DNA of 64,000 bases. Origin: Ligula intestinalis (taxonomy: Eukaryota > Platyhelminthes > Cestoda > Diphyllobothriidea > Diphyllobothriidae). A model generated the notes under the pieces. The model had not been told where the DNA came from. It searched no databases and was given only the letters and a program-made list of their open reading frames with translations. Below are positions 45,257 to 56,215 of this stretch, one piece after another (the stretch's first letter is position 1; each line of letters starts with the position of its first letter). Made by a program: the position numbers and the translations under genes. The DNA lies in assembly GCA_036362985.1 (NCBI GenBank), contig JAYGXS010000001.1, positions 38,073,735 through 38,137,734 on the forward strand. The letters are read 5' to 3'.

Positions 45257-46291
45257 GTGAGTACATCCCTTGTTTCGTGCTTCCTTGTTTCTGAAGCTTT
45301 CCTTTGCCGGATAATTTGTGACACATATTTTTTAGCAATCTGCGCTGCCAAAAGCGCCTTGCGGCCGCTGTTTTAGGATGTGGAAAAAAGAAAATATGGC
45401 TCGACCCGAACGAAAACTCGACCATTGCATCTGCCAACTCGAGAAATCTTATCCGGAAACTTTTCAAGGATAACTTGATTATCCGGAAACCGGTTACCGT
45501 TCACTCTCGAGCGAGGGCCCGCCGCCATCTGCTTGCCCGCCGTCTCGGTAGGCACACTGGCACGGGTAAGCGAAAGGGTACTGCTGATGCTCGAATGCCT
45601 CAGAAGGTCTTATGGATGAGGCGTATGCGCGTGCTTCGGCGGCTACTCAAGCGTTACAGAGCATCAAGAAAGATCGACAAGCATCTGTAAGTGCTAGTTA
45701 TTTCTGTTATCCCACGTTAGGTACCATCAACTGTATCAACAATGCAAGGGTAACATCTTCAAGAACAAGCGCGTTCTTATCGACCATATCCACAAGAAGA
45801 AGTCTGAGCGCCTTCGCAGCAAACAGCTGAGCGATCAAGCTGAGGCTATGCGGCAGCGAAAGCGTGAAGCTAAAGTCAGACGAGAACAGCGGTTGGTTGA
45901 ACGTAGGAAGAAGATGCTGCAAACCGTGGCTGCGCCTACTCCGGCACCAGCTGCCCCCGCCCAGCCTGTGGCTGCCGCTCCAGCTGCAGCCCCTGCTGTC
46001 GTTCCTAAGCCTGCTAAGGAGGAACCTAAGGCCATGCATGTTGAGCAGCCAAAGCCCAAGTCCGTGGAACATAAAGAGGCTGCTCCCAAACCTTCAGCAT
46101 CCGAAGACAAGCCAGCAACTTCAAAGCCGGAGCATCCGAAGCAGGAAACACATCCGAAGTCGGCCAAGACAGCACCGCTTCCTAAGATTCCTACCTCCAA
46201 GACTCCCGCACCGCCACCAAAACTTCCCACTCCGCCTGCACCCAAGGAGGCCTCGAAGCCGAAGGCAGCGAAGAAACCGGCTAAGAAATGA
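45252..46291 (+). CDS. RPL19: 60S ribosomal protein eL19 with long Ala/Pro/Lys tail
   Basis: eL19 is a core protein of the large ribosomal subunit that binds rRNA and reaches the small subunit through a long helix. Coding exons are 45252-45256 (ATG AG), 45336-45686 and 45721-46291, with consensus GT-AG introns of 79 and 34 bp and matching phases, giving 308 residues. Residues 1-186 follow the family closely: [57 protein letters not shown], then [19 protein letters not shown] and a basic helix to ERRKKMLQ. Residues 187-308 are an extra low-complexity tail of Ala, Pro and Lys; human eL19 ends at 196. The tail is in frame to a TGA at 46289. No lesion seen; the gene looks functional. Confidence 0.97.
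45336..45686 (+). CDS. RPL19: eL19 coding exon 2
   Basis: Opens after ATATTTTTTAG and completes the Ser codon begun by exon 1 (AG/C). Ends CATCT/GTAAGT, splitting a Leu codon in phase 2. Carries the globular N-terminal half. Confidence 0.96.
45721..46291 (+). CDS. RPL19: eL19 coding exon 3
   Basis: Begins after ATCCCACGTTAG with G TAC CAT, completing the Leu codon. Encodes the C-terminal helix and the Ala/Pro/Lys-rich extension. Confidence 0.96.
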
Positions 46292-46301
46292 GTTATCTTG
46301 A

Positions 46302-46307
46302 AATATA
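46302..46307 (+). terminator. Possible eL19 polyadenylation signal AATATA
   Basis: A variant poly(A) hexamer 11 bp after the stop. No canonical AATAAA follows within 100 bp. Such a short 3' UTR is plausible for a ribosomal protein gene but unproven. Confidence 0.3.
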
Positions 46308-46319
46308 ACAAGTAAAGGT

Positions 46320-48960
46320 TTTTCGGTCGAACTTCTGGCAATTAATCATGGGTGGAAATGTGAGGAAATGTTAAGATAACGTTATGTCCTGTCGACTGAT
46401 TATGGCAGCAGTAGGATAAGTTACTGCCTTGAAGCCGATCGAAATTTAACCGATTCTTAACGGACCAGTGTTTACTGTTTGCAGTCCACGTTTCGGAGTT
46501 TACAGCACTAAGTTCTAAATTTTCGTAATTTTTTTATAGTACGAGCCAGTTAGCTTCGCACTGAACATTCAATAGTTCGCGCTTTCCTTGGTTACTTTTT
46601 TATAAAGGTTGTAATTCTAAAGATGTTTGATTGGAAACGGTGCGGTCTTTACCTATAAGAATGCCTGCTAAATACAACTACCGATGTATAATCTCTGGTT
46701 GCATACTTCAAAGTTCCTGCAATCTCTTAGCCAATTCACTGTCGGTTCTTGAAAAGAAAGTGTCGATTACTGGTCTTAATAATGTGTTCCCCTTAATTTC
46801 AGAATGTGGATTCTTATCAGTGTTTTCGTGGTTGTGAACGATTGCGCGGACGTATACATATGTTGCAATGCTAACTATTTGTTTTCAAAATGTCTGTCGG
46901 TCAGCTGGGCGGAGATAATCTAAAGCAGGTTTTGCAAGGCTGAGAACCTGTTCGAGCAAACAGGACGTAACTCGAGTGGTATGCTGATACGTAGGTGGAT
47001 TTTCAGTCACGGTATAAGCAGCTTGTCGTTGATATAAGGCCCCAATAAACGAACTTTGAGGACGATGTTTTCGGTGGTAGTATATCAAGCCTCCAATTTT
47101 GTCTCCTGCTTTGATGATCTCATTCCACAGATCGTAATGAATCCTCGCGCGTTCTATAAGATTGGCTGTTAAGTATCTTACGATTATTCGGTCGCTTCCT
47201 TGGGGTCAATTTTAAATGGCAGGATCGGGCAATTTCCCATAGGTACGATGCGTGTCGTCGTGTTCATGGAGGGACGTCAATGGATTTTATTCCCTGCAGA
47301 ATTTTGCTATCAGTGTCGTACGCGGCGCGGGCCGAAATATTTGTCTGACCGTTTACCTAGGCTAACCAAAACTATCTCCGAGGGCGCATTTGTGCACACA
47401 CTCATTATGGTCGTTTGTTGCGTTTTGGTCTGACCTTTTTTCTTGTTGTTTGGCACATGGCTGACAGCAAGAACATCTGTTGTCCCACAGTTCTTGTCCT
47501 ACATTTCCGAAGAGTGTCTCGTTCTTTATGTTAATTCGATCAGTTATGCGAACCCGAAGAAAAATCGTGTTCTTCACGCCCTTGGTGGTTTTTTGTCGGG
47601 TGCAGAGTTATCGTCCATGAAGCCTAGCAAGCCCTTCGTCAATTTGAAGTAATTCGTAATTCTGTAACGCTGAAATCGAATTGACTTGCGGGGTTTTTCG
47701 ACTAAAAAATCTGCCTCGTGTTGACCACATGTAGACTGAGCCGTTTTGGTCAGCGTAAGCCACTTTTCGGGTGAGGTCATCGGTGGGTACTTATAAGAAG
47801 ATGGGAGTTTGTAATTTTTGCCAACGTGAGGTCTTGTTTCATCGATATGCGTGAGGGCGAGTCTCGGTATGCTTTAATGTCGTATGGTGCCTGTTTGAGC
47901 CTTAAATCAATTCAAGAGCCACAATTAACAGACTAAAATGTGTGTTAAACTACTCCATCAAATTCCAATCTTGACGTTTAATGAGTAAGACAATCTACTG
48001 TACGTTAGACCCATTTCCGAAAAGGTTGGGTTGTGGCCACCAGGCGGAACACAACTTGATCGAGTAACAAGATTACGGCTAGGAGATAGGTTGGAGCGGA
48101 GTGAAGTGTACGAAGCACAGTGAAGCCAGAGCCTGGATGTGACTCCTGCACGACACTTCGTACATCCACACTGATGTAGGATTTTCACTACTTAGCCGCT
48201 GCTTGATTTCTTGCTTGAGATAACTTCTCAACCGATCAATATTCAGGCAGAAGTTGGCCATGAATGCATTGTGTAATTGAATAATTAACTAGGTCTTATA
48301 GGCTACCAAATATGATTTGGGCGGTAAGAATTTGCGTCAGGACACCGTCTCATCGGCCTTGATTAGGTTAGTTTTTGTTAATGTTGACAAGTACTGCTAT
48401 AAAATCTAGCAATACAGTTATTTTACGTATCTTACGAGTCGTACTGCCAGTCTTGCGCTGGGTTGACTTACCTCGTCCTGCATTATTGTGTTTCTAATCA
48501 GACCTTAATCCGCAAATGTTCTCTACGTGCTCGTCATTTCACTGTCAGAAGAAAGTTAATTATAACACATTTGTCACAAAAGAATGGAATCGTAATCGGC
48601 CTCACCTAAGAGGACCTGGTAGCCGTCCTGCATAATAGCTCGGGGCACATTAGACTTACCGTGGCAAAGAACGATAGCGCAGGGCTGGCTTTTCTGTTAT
48701 AAAGCTGTGATGCATTGAAGATTGTTGGTTTGGGTCAGTTTATCCATAAGTGCAGCAAATTCAGAAGTATTTTGGAGCTGCCTGTCTAGGAAGTAGCGAA
48801 TTATGATTAGAGTGCATCTGCTTGCTGAAGTGGATGGTTGTTAATATACTGGGCCCAGCTGTTGCCGAAGACACATGTTGGGGATGCGTTGTTGCTCTAA
48901 TTACATTTCGTGGAACCTTGATGGACCATCGAATAACTGAAAATGTTTACCATAGCGTAG
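46320..48960. other. Intergenic; possible decayed coding remnants 46885-47780 (minus)
   Basis: Between 46885 and 47780 the minus strand has several protein-like but disconnected frames (for example NYFKLTKGLLGFMDDNSAPD and GNVGQELWDNRCSCCQPC), which suggest a worn retroelement I could not assign. The rest of the stretch shows nothing identifiable. Confidence 0.25.
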
Positions 48961-48964
48961 GGGG

Positions 48965-49205
48965 TTAAGTAAGTTAAGCTCTAGCAATTCCGATCTCCAG
49001 GCCCTGGTTCCTTGGGGAGGCCATAGCGGAAGGATTGGAGTATTCTGTACAGAAGGAAGTGGAGACTACGCAGGAGGAAATTGACTTTCAGACGAGCAAG
49101 CAATCGTCGGCCATAGTGCCGCGTCTGGAGTGAGGTGACCGGGGAAATCACAACAGCGCCTGAATCAGCCTTTGTTTGAGTTGGCCTTTACAGGTGATTG
49201 GTTGG
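48965..49205 (+). repeat. Repeat family R1, copy 2
   Basis: Blocks in R1 order: CTCTAGCAATTCCGATCTCC, GGTTCCTTGG, GTATTCTGTACAGAAGG, GGAGGAAATTGACTTTCAGAC, and a short end. Same strand as copies near 7.0, 54.9 and 58 kb. Confidence 0.7.
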
Positions 49206-49509
49206 CTGGCTAGTAGCCCTTGTTGGATCAGGAGCCCCGCCGGGTGGGCCTAAATTCCGGCGGCGAGGAGGAGGAGGAGTCGGAGCAGTATTGTCAGAAG
49301 GGGCTGCTCCGGCATTAAAAACACAGATGGAAAGGAGGGGAGATTGGTGTAGCAGACCTTGACCGCCGTGAGGACGGGTGGGATTTCGACGAAGACGCGT
49401 CTGCTGTGGTTCCCACAGGTGATTAGTAAGACGGCGGTGAGCATTCGTGCGAGGCCGTATGTGCGGAGTTAGTCGCTATAATTACAGTAGTGAATGCTAG
49501 TATGTGTGG

Positions 49510-49960
49510 TAAAGTGCCCCCTAAACGTGCCGCATGATCGATGCGCCAGATCAACACGAGGGCTGAACAGGACACAGTAGGCGTCATTTGGGTTGGGCTC
49601 CCATAACAAATGTCGGGCATAGGTGCGTTAGTGATAGGCGTCGGTGTTGACCCGGGCACCCGCCATCCGTGGCTTTTATGGTATTACCACTCCGTGGAAT
49701 CTGAGTCAGGTGTGGTGACTGCTCCGGCCGCGTCTCCTTCCTGCACCCGATTCTGCCTCCGATATTGATGCAGTCTTGAAACAAGGCACAAACTGGTAGA
49801 GCGAGAGTGAGAGTGTGGTACATCTTACACCAGTCTACTATCATTTAAGACCAATTCACACGTATGTCAGCCCCCCCCCCCTCCGCATCATCACCCTGTG
49901 GGACACACGATGGATATCGTCGGAATTGACGGTCGAACCGTCATGCGGTTTAAGACGAGT
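49510..49960 (+). repeat. Repeat family R2, long copy
   Basis: Shares with 63375-63715, in order, AGATCAACACGAGGGC/GACACGAGGGCCAGATC, AGGCGTCATTTGGGTTG, GGCTCCCATAACAAAT, a GACTC-rich middle and GGATATCGTCGGAATTGACGG-TCGAACCGTC. About 450 bp. A C run of 12 bases is at about 49869-49881. No terminal repeats or coding region. Confidence 0.65.
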
Positions 49961-50250
49961 ATTTCTGGGTCGAGAGCGAGAAAAAGACCGTTATTTTGAA
50001 GGCAAATATTCAAAAATTGGCTCCATTCACTGAGAATAAGGGATAAGGTAAGATAAAAGGTCATAGAATACTCCAAGTCTAAAGCTTAACATGATATCCA
50101 CGTTTAAAAATGAACAATTGTTTATTAAATGGCCGGAAAAGTAACCGGAGAACATTAGAGAAAGAGGAGGAGAATGCAGACATTTATAAATCGCCATTTC
50201 ACGGCTTGCAGTGTGTCATATGAGCACAGAAGGCGGATGTAATGTAAAAG

Positions 50251-50800
50251 TTAATGAATTTTAATGAGGAGGCGTTCAGCATACGGAGTAAATGCGAGAT
50301 TAGATACCAGATTAACACCGAGGTAGCGGAAAGAGGATATCTTCTTGGGCAGAATGTCTAGGGATTCAGGACTGAGGGAGGGTCGCAATCGATAAACACG
50401 CTGGACTGACTTCTGGTCATATAGTAGAAGACAATTTGCTAACAACCATGCTGAGACATGATCCAAACCATCTTTCTGTACTTGGAGGTGTATCTGACCT
50501 TTGAAAGGATGGCCAACAACCATATCATCAGCAAATTTAACATACAAACATTTGTTTGGTGACCTTAGGTCGTTAGTGTGGAGGGAGAAGAGCTGAGGGG
50601 ATAACATAGAACCCTGCAGAACTCCACAGTTGTTGGGAAGAACCGTGGATTTTTGCTTGGCGCATTGAACGAATTGACTGCGAGAAGTAAGATAGTCCCC
50701 AATCCAGGAGACAGCCCAGCCAGGGGAGCCGCATGCGGACGTTTTATTAAGAGTAAGAATGCGCGGGATATTCTTAAGGGTTGAGGATTAGTCAATAAAA
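50251..50800 (-). pseudogene. L2-like LINE reverse transcriptase palm fragment
   Basis: The minus strand encodes motif B and C of a LINE RT: NNCGVLQGSMLSPQLFSLHT (frame shifts just before), then CLYVKFADDMVVGHPFKGQI (the FADD catalytic pair), DHVSAWLLANCLLLYDQKSV and ISSFRYLGVNLVSNLAF. Upstream a short QLAVNSF-GTILLLAV region in another frame belongs to the same domain. Frameshifts and the absence of fingers and C terminus show a dead fragment. It probably belongs to the same family as the 3' ends at 35160-35650 and 51760-52125. Confidence 0.78.
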
Positions 50801-50855
50801 GCACATAGCTAAGACCAATAAGCCAGAAATGACCATTCGAGTCTCTATGATCTCC
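50795..50855 (+). repeat. SINE-A body fragment
   Basis: AAGACCAATAAGCCAGAAATGACCATTC and GTCTC match the SINE-A body (AATAAGCCAGAAATGGTCAT near 25640). It directly adjoins the L2-like fragment. Confidence 0.6.
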
Positions 50856-51755
50856 CTCAGTGTTCGGCTGACTATTTTCGCTATGCGCTCACGCGGAAGG
50901 AGGTCGGAAGCGTTCGCGATCGAACCAATAAAGTACATCGTCCGGACTTCCCATGGACTTCACCACAAAACTAGGGCAAATTTTTATGGTCGAAATGATA
51001 CCAAGCCGGAGGTACGACATCAAACCTTCGGGTCGATGATAATGATGAAAGTACAAAAAAGTTGTCAGTTATGCATCCATAAAGGTACAATCATGGTAAA
51101 CTACATTTTCGAGCCAATTTGAGAACGAGTAAGCACACTATACAGCATTCAGCATGTGTTAAAAACAGGTAGTCTGATATGAAAAATTATAAGGGAATAG
51201 AGAAAAATCTTTAAAATTAGATCGAAAGAGAATGTTAGTCGATTATTTTAAAGGCAAAAAAGCCGTCGCTCGTAGGAGGTTAAATGTGTGGGTCTACTAG
51301 GATCATCCTGCTGGAGAGAGTGTATGAGGATGCAACAAGTCTCTCGTCAGCGTAGAAATCCTAAACCGTCTGAGACTGCTTGTCACAGGTGGAATCATCA
51401 TATTTTTGGGATGACATCGGAAGCAACTGTTAAGGTGACTAGACAGAGGAAACCACCACAACCGATTACAGCCCGCTCAGAGTCCAATCGAAAAGATAGT
51501 AAAGAATGTGAGTTTAGGCAGATGCGATAGTAATATTTCTATGCTGACTGACCGAACTACCAGCGGATGGCGAAAACAAAGGAATCCGACATGATCGTCA
51601 ACCTATCGCTTGGGATCGAAATGAGAAGATGGTGCTAAACGCCGCGGAAAGAATCAATGTAACGGGGTAGGGGGTAATGGCAATGGAGTTAGCAGCCAAT
51701 TAAGAAGAGCATATTGTAAAAACATGATAAAATGTTTCTATCTGAACAAGTAATG
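50856..51755. other. No gene recognised
   Basis: Nothing identifiable. TTTAGGCAGAT near 51514 recurs near 23062 and 25992 in similar form but is too short to call. Confidence 0.45.
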
Positions 51756-51759
51756 TATG

Positions 51760-52125
51760 TAACAATTGCCCTTAACTCTCACTGGAACCTTTTTCAAAGT
51801 CAAGAAGGTAAGTGTTTGGAAATAAAACAGTCAACACGGATCCTACGCTTTCTGAGGTAAGGTGTTTAGGTTATTTTAATTCAATTTATGATACTTTAGG
51901 CAACGATCTAAGGTCTAGAGAAAGATTACTCCAAAGAAAAGTATATTTGAATGCAAAAAGAGTGAGCATTTACACGTAGAACAAATTGCCGGCGAAACAA
52001 GCCTGGAGGAATTACGCGTAACATAAGACCGACTTACTGGGGGCGAGAGCATCAATGGGTAGAGGAATACGACTAGAGTGAATGCGAACTAGGAAGCAAA
52101 GGTAAGCCTCAAGTATGCTAACCCA
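51760..52125 (-). repeat. L2-like LINE 3' end, copy 2
   Basis: DNA alignment with 35250-35600: CTTTTTCAAAGTC, AAGTGTTT, GGAATACGACT/TATTATTCCAG region, CCTGGAGGAATTACG/CCTGGAGGAATAACG, CATAAG, and GGGAATAAGAGC/GGGCGAGAGC. The coding frame of the C terminus is destroyed, so this is the older of the two copies. Confidence 0.62.
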
Positions 52126-52324
52126 TACAAAACTTAATGGTTACCAGTTGACATCTCTCAGTATAAGAAATGCTGGATCCAGCTCGAAGAAATTACCTTC
52201 GATTAAAATCTCTGAACGTATTTGATTTAGCTGCGGTTGTAGCGGCCCAGTAGCCCTATTTCCTTCTAACGCGCCACGGCACACACGAGGTCACGTGATG
52301 GCACCGGTCGACCGCCCTCGGTGA

Positions 52325-52700
52325 CCGCATCCTGCATCAACGCTCGATCCCCAATGGGGGCCAACACACGTACACGCCAGCGCGAAACCTCTGCCTCGCG
52401 CTACTGGGGTGCAACTGCGCAGTCTGGTCCGGCCAATAACATTTCCTGGTCTGACCAATCACCTTCAAGAGTGACCAAGACAAAGACCACTCTCGCTAGC
52501 CACTGGGACGACTTCAGACACTTCCTTGTTCGGGTGCAGACTTACGCTCATCCACCAGTCGACTTCCTCCTATCTATTCTCCAGTCCTCCTGTACAGAAT
52601 AAACTCTTCCTACCACTCTGGCCTCCCATCTTTTCTTCGTCTCCCAAAGAACCGGACATGAAGGTCGTAGACACAAGGGTTTTCTCTACTAACCTTAATT
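52325..52700 (-). repeat. Repeat family R1, inverted copy
   Basis: Reverse complement of the 57930-58228 copy over most of its length: CTATCTATTCTCC, CCTGTACAGAATAAACTCTTCC, ACTCTGGCCTC, AAGAACCGG and CTGACCAATCACCTTCAA. It is one of the more complete R1 copies. Confidence 0.72.
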
Positions 52701-54840
52701 CGTCGATACCGTCACATCTATTTATAAGGCCAAAGACAAAGCAGAAATATTCGAGGACAGGAGGAGCAAATCCTTGGTGAAGTCTTTGTTTCATTCCCAA
52801 GAGGAAAATATTGTCTGATATGAACCCATGTATGTGCACATATTTGCAGAAATTTGGTCTGCATGAGGTGAAGAGCTAAACTTATATGTATAACTTGGGT
52901 CTAGGTTCTTTATTTTGTAGCAAGCCAAAAGTGGGCTGGCTGAAATAGGATGAAGCCAGAAAGCTTGACAGGGTTAGAAAACTTGAAATGGCACTTTGCG
53001 TAGAAAACTGCATCTGCGTATGTAAACTGTGAATTAAAGAATTTTATATTCAGACTCATAAAGATATGGATAAATCCATTCGAGTAGTTGTGCGCAAAAG
53101 TGGGGATCAAAAATCCACACTTCAGCTTGTGAATTCCTGGATTGCCGAAACTTCAAAGAAATAAGAAGTGGAATGTTCATTAATGTCATTGTACTTGCAC
53201 CTGATTGGAGGGTTAAGTGTATTTTAACCAGTATGTCTCTGGATTGGCACTGTTAAGATCAAATTGGTGACCTCAGGGTGCCAAATTAACTGGTTTGTGC
53301 TTTTCCAACCAAAGAAAATGTAATTAAATCAATTGTGGAGTTAGATGTGTATACGTTGGATTTTCTCACCATAGTCGTTCTGAGTACAGCAATGGGATGA
53401 GAAATGCAAGTAAAAATTTGTAATTATTTAAAGGAGGCTAGTTAGTCTCTTTGAAGTCTAGTTCGATCTGTAGCTTATGGTTCTAGAAACAAATTGGGTG
53501 CCTTTGTACTGGCACTATCTAAACTCTTAACTCACACTCATAGGCAGACGTGGCTGGATGCAAATTTTTTGCGTCCCCTGAAATTTTTCTGCGATATGTA
53601 GTTCGTTCATACTTATTCACTAGTCGCTTATGTTCTGCCCATCACTTTCAAGCCCGTCTCCACTAACAATTAAATTCTAGAGCCTTGACCGAATCTAATG
53701 ACTTTCAAACGTTCTTTTTCCTGAAATGATTAATTGGCCTCTACTAAGACAAAATTTGATTTTTTTTTCTCTGAAAGTGTTGCGTAATGTCGCTGCTCTG
53801 CCAGAAATGCTGATATTATCTGGTGCTGTTCGGCGTTTACTGGACGCTAGGCTACCACGTTCATGTTGTTCAGTTTTATGGGACCCCCAATTGTGGCTTT
53901 TTGGTAGCCATCGCCGTTCTACCTACCGCTCATTTTTTGCTTCTCGTCTCTCGCGTGTTCGCTGCATCACTGTTTTTAGATTGCTATGGCTACTGCCACT
54001 TTTATAGTAGATGTTACACCGCACATGAAACATGTTGCGTTCCCTTACCACTAGTTCACACCATGACGAGGTCACGAGCATAAGAGATTACTAGCCGGGG
54101 ACACACAGCTAAGGTTTTGTGTCAGGATCATTATTAAACCTCAAACAGAGGTTTCTTGGAAGACCGTTTTTTTCAATTTCGAGCATAATTTACACGAAGT
54201 CGGTGAAATTTGAGCTTGTAAATAGTGTGGCTTTCACCTCGTGCGCATTTCGGAAAGCCTCTAGTGGAGGGTGCCACGATATCCGCTATGGCATAGCAGT
54301 TCGTTAGTTTGGGTTAAACAGTATTTTGTATCCCAGATGCATCTTTAGAGACACGAGAGATTCACCGCCACCGAAATTTACTGTTTTCGTTAACATGCTC
54401 ATAAGCATCGCTTTAATAGCACCAGTGGCGCATGGGAGCACGTATACTACGGGCAGTTTGGCTTCGGACCTGCTAAGGATAGAGTTTCATCCTAGGTCAG
54501 AACTCTAGTCTGCAACCTCTATGGTTGATGAAAGATCGAACTGTTGAATTCAAAGGCTTCCTTTAGTTCGGTTGGAGATGTAATTGCTTAAAACCAGGAG
54601 GAATTGACTTGATTTTGCTGTCGGAGATGCCGCAGGCATAAATGGTTTCCAAAAGATCAAACTTCGACAAACCTGTCAAGCACTTGTGAATTGGAGTAGA
54701 ATTCACAGACGCAATTGTAAGCATGCCACTTTGTGTATATTAAAAGAACTTGTTTTCTGTCAAAGTTATCTGCGATTTTGATTGACAGTGGAGTCCATTG
54801 TGTTTCAAACTGTCATTTAAATCCTATCGCAGTGGCTTAA
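52701..54840. other. No gene recognised
   Basis: AT-rich, about 2.1 kb, short frames only. Hydrophobic frames at 53726-54083 look like chance. Confidence 0.5.
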
Positions 54841-55135
54841 GTTAATAAGAAAAACCCTTGCCGCTGTGATCTTCAGGTTTGGTTCCCTGAGGGAACAGAA
54901 TAAGTGAGACGCTAGGTGGAAGGAATGGCATATTCTGCACAGACGAATGGGTGCAGACCACCTGCGAGGGGGCCGCGTCCGAAGTGTTATGAGCGTGGAA
55001 GTCGTCACGATAAGGTCCTGTGTGAGTCAGCCTTGAAGGTGATTGGGCAGACTAGATTGGGGTAGGCAAGCGATGGTGCTTGTGCACTTGCTAGCAGTCG
55101 CAAGTGTTCGTGCGGAGTGGGGGCACTACAATACC
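54841..55135 (+). repeat. Repeat family R1, copy 4
   Basis: AAAACCCTTGCCGCTGTGAT, CTTCAGG, GGTTCCCTGAGG, GCATATTCTGCACAGACG, GTCCTGTGTGAGTCAGCC and TTGAAGGTGATTGGGCAGAC. The last part is very close to 7196-7240 in copy 1. Confidence 0.72.
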
Positions 55136-55984
55136 AATAAATACGTTGCGGTTCTCAGTATTTTCAATCGTTTACCCATTTAGTTAGTTAAACCTTCACA
55201 ACAAGAGATATATAGAAAACGTTTACTGAAATAGTGGGTGTTTGTGCTTCGCCTTCCTGTAGATGTTCCTAAGGGTCTTATTATTAATGGACAGGAGAAC
55301 AGAGATTTGCATTTCTGAAATTTAAAAATCGGTAAAACGTCTGGTTTTGTCATAAAATCTCGTTTGCCCTCAGCCTAGTTCTCGTGGTGTACGCCGTACC
55401 ACAAATCCATTTTCAAGTGTGGCAAGTCGTGTTTGATAAAATTCTCAAAATAAAAGTGCTCTCCTGCAAAACAAAAACAGTTCAAATGTGTAAACTACGT
55501 CTCAAACATCCCTAAACATAGGAACTTGTTGAAATGTTCGGTAACGTAGGTCTCTGCTTAAGTTAACAAAAATTTTACCTGATAAACTAAATTAAAAACG
55601 TATTCTGCATTCAAGAAGGACCTTTTCCAGAACGAGCGTGAGTGAGTAAAACGCGCAAGGTTTTATTTGCCTAAAAAGGGTAATCTAAATTTTGTAATCA
55701 AGTTTCATGACTTAAGTCACACTAATGGCGGGCTTACCTCAGCAAGAGCATTCCACCTTAAGGTTAGGTAATTTGCGTTCAGGGTTGTTCCTGGGCTTTT
55801 CCAACGTGAGTATTTATGTTGCTTTACAAACGCACGAAGGTTCATAAGACAAAGGCTTTGCGGCTTCAGCCACTGCTCCACGTCCCATCTCCTGTTTGAC
55901 CTATAATTTCTACTGATGGGAGCGGTCTGTCTCGCCTTACTAATAAATTGTTCATCGTATATTTAAGGCCCAAGGGCCCTTACA
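55136..55984. other. No gene recognised
   Basis: AT-rich. Nothing identifiable. Confidence 0.5.
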
Positions 55985-56110
55985 TTCTACAATAATCATG
56001 CCATAATTCATTTGACAAAGTTGCGAAAAAACTCCGCGGCCTCGGTTTGGATTCGAATCCAAGAAAGTAAGGGGAAGGCTTTAGCACAGTAAACGCGCTG
56101 AGCCACTAGG
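55985..56110 (-). repeat. SINE-B copy, left arm of an inverted pair
   Basis: On the minus strand: tRNA-like head CCTAGTGGCTCAGCGCGTTT with B box GGATTCGAATCC, then CCGAGGCCGCGGAG and tail TTCGCAACTTTGTCAAATGA. The head is tRNA-derived, but the D and T arms do not give a full cloverleaf. Confidence 0.68.
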
Positions 56111-56215
56111 CCCCTTGCTATCGTGGGTTCTAATCCCACCGAAGTGGTTGAGTTTTTCATAACTGGATCAAATGAAGTATTTAACTCTGCCGTAGCCCGA
56201 TCCCCTCCCCTCTAT
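56105..56215 (+). repeat. SINE-B copy, right arm of an inverted pair
   Basis: On the plus strand: B box GTGGGTTCTAATCCCACC, then GAAGTGG and tail TTCATAACTGGATCAAATGA, matching the copy at 25815-25985. It is joined head to head with the left copy, so RNA from this locus could fold back. Confidence 0.65.

Noticed and set aside
53726..54083. Overlapping hydrophobic frames suggesting a membrane protein
   Set aside because: T-rich DNA gives hydrophobic translations by chance; two frames overlap and neither has start context or splice support.
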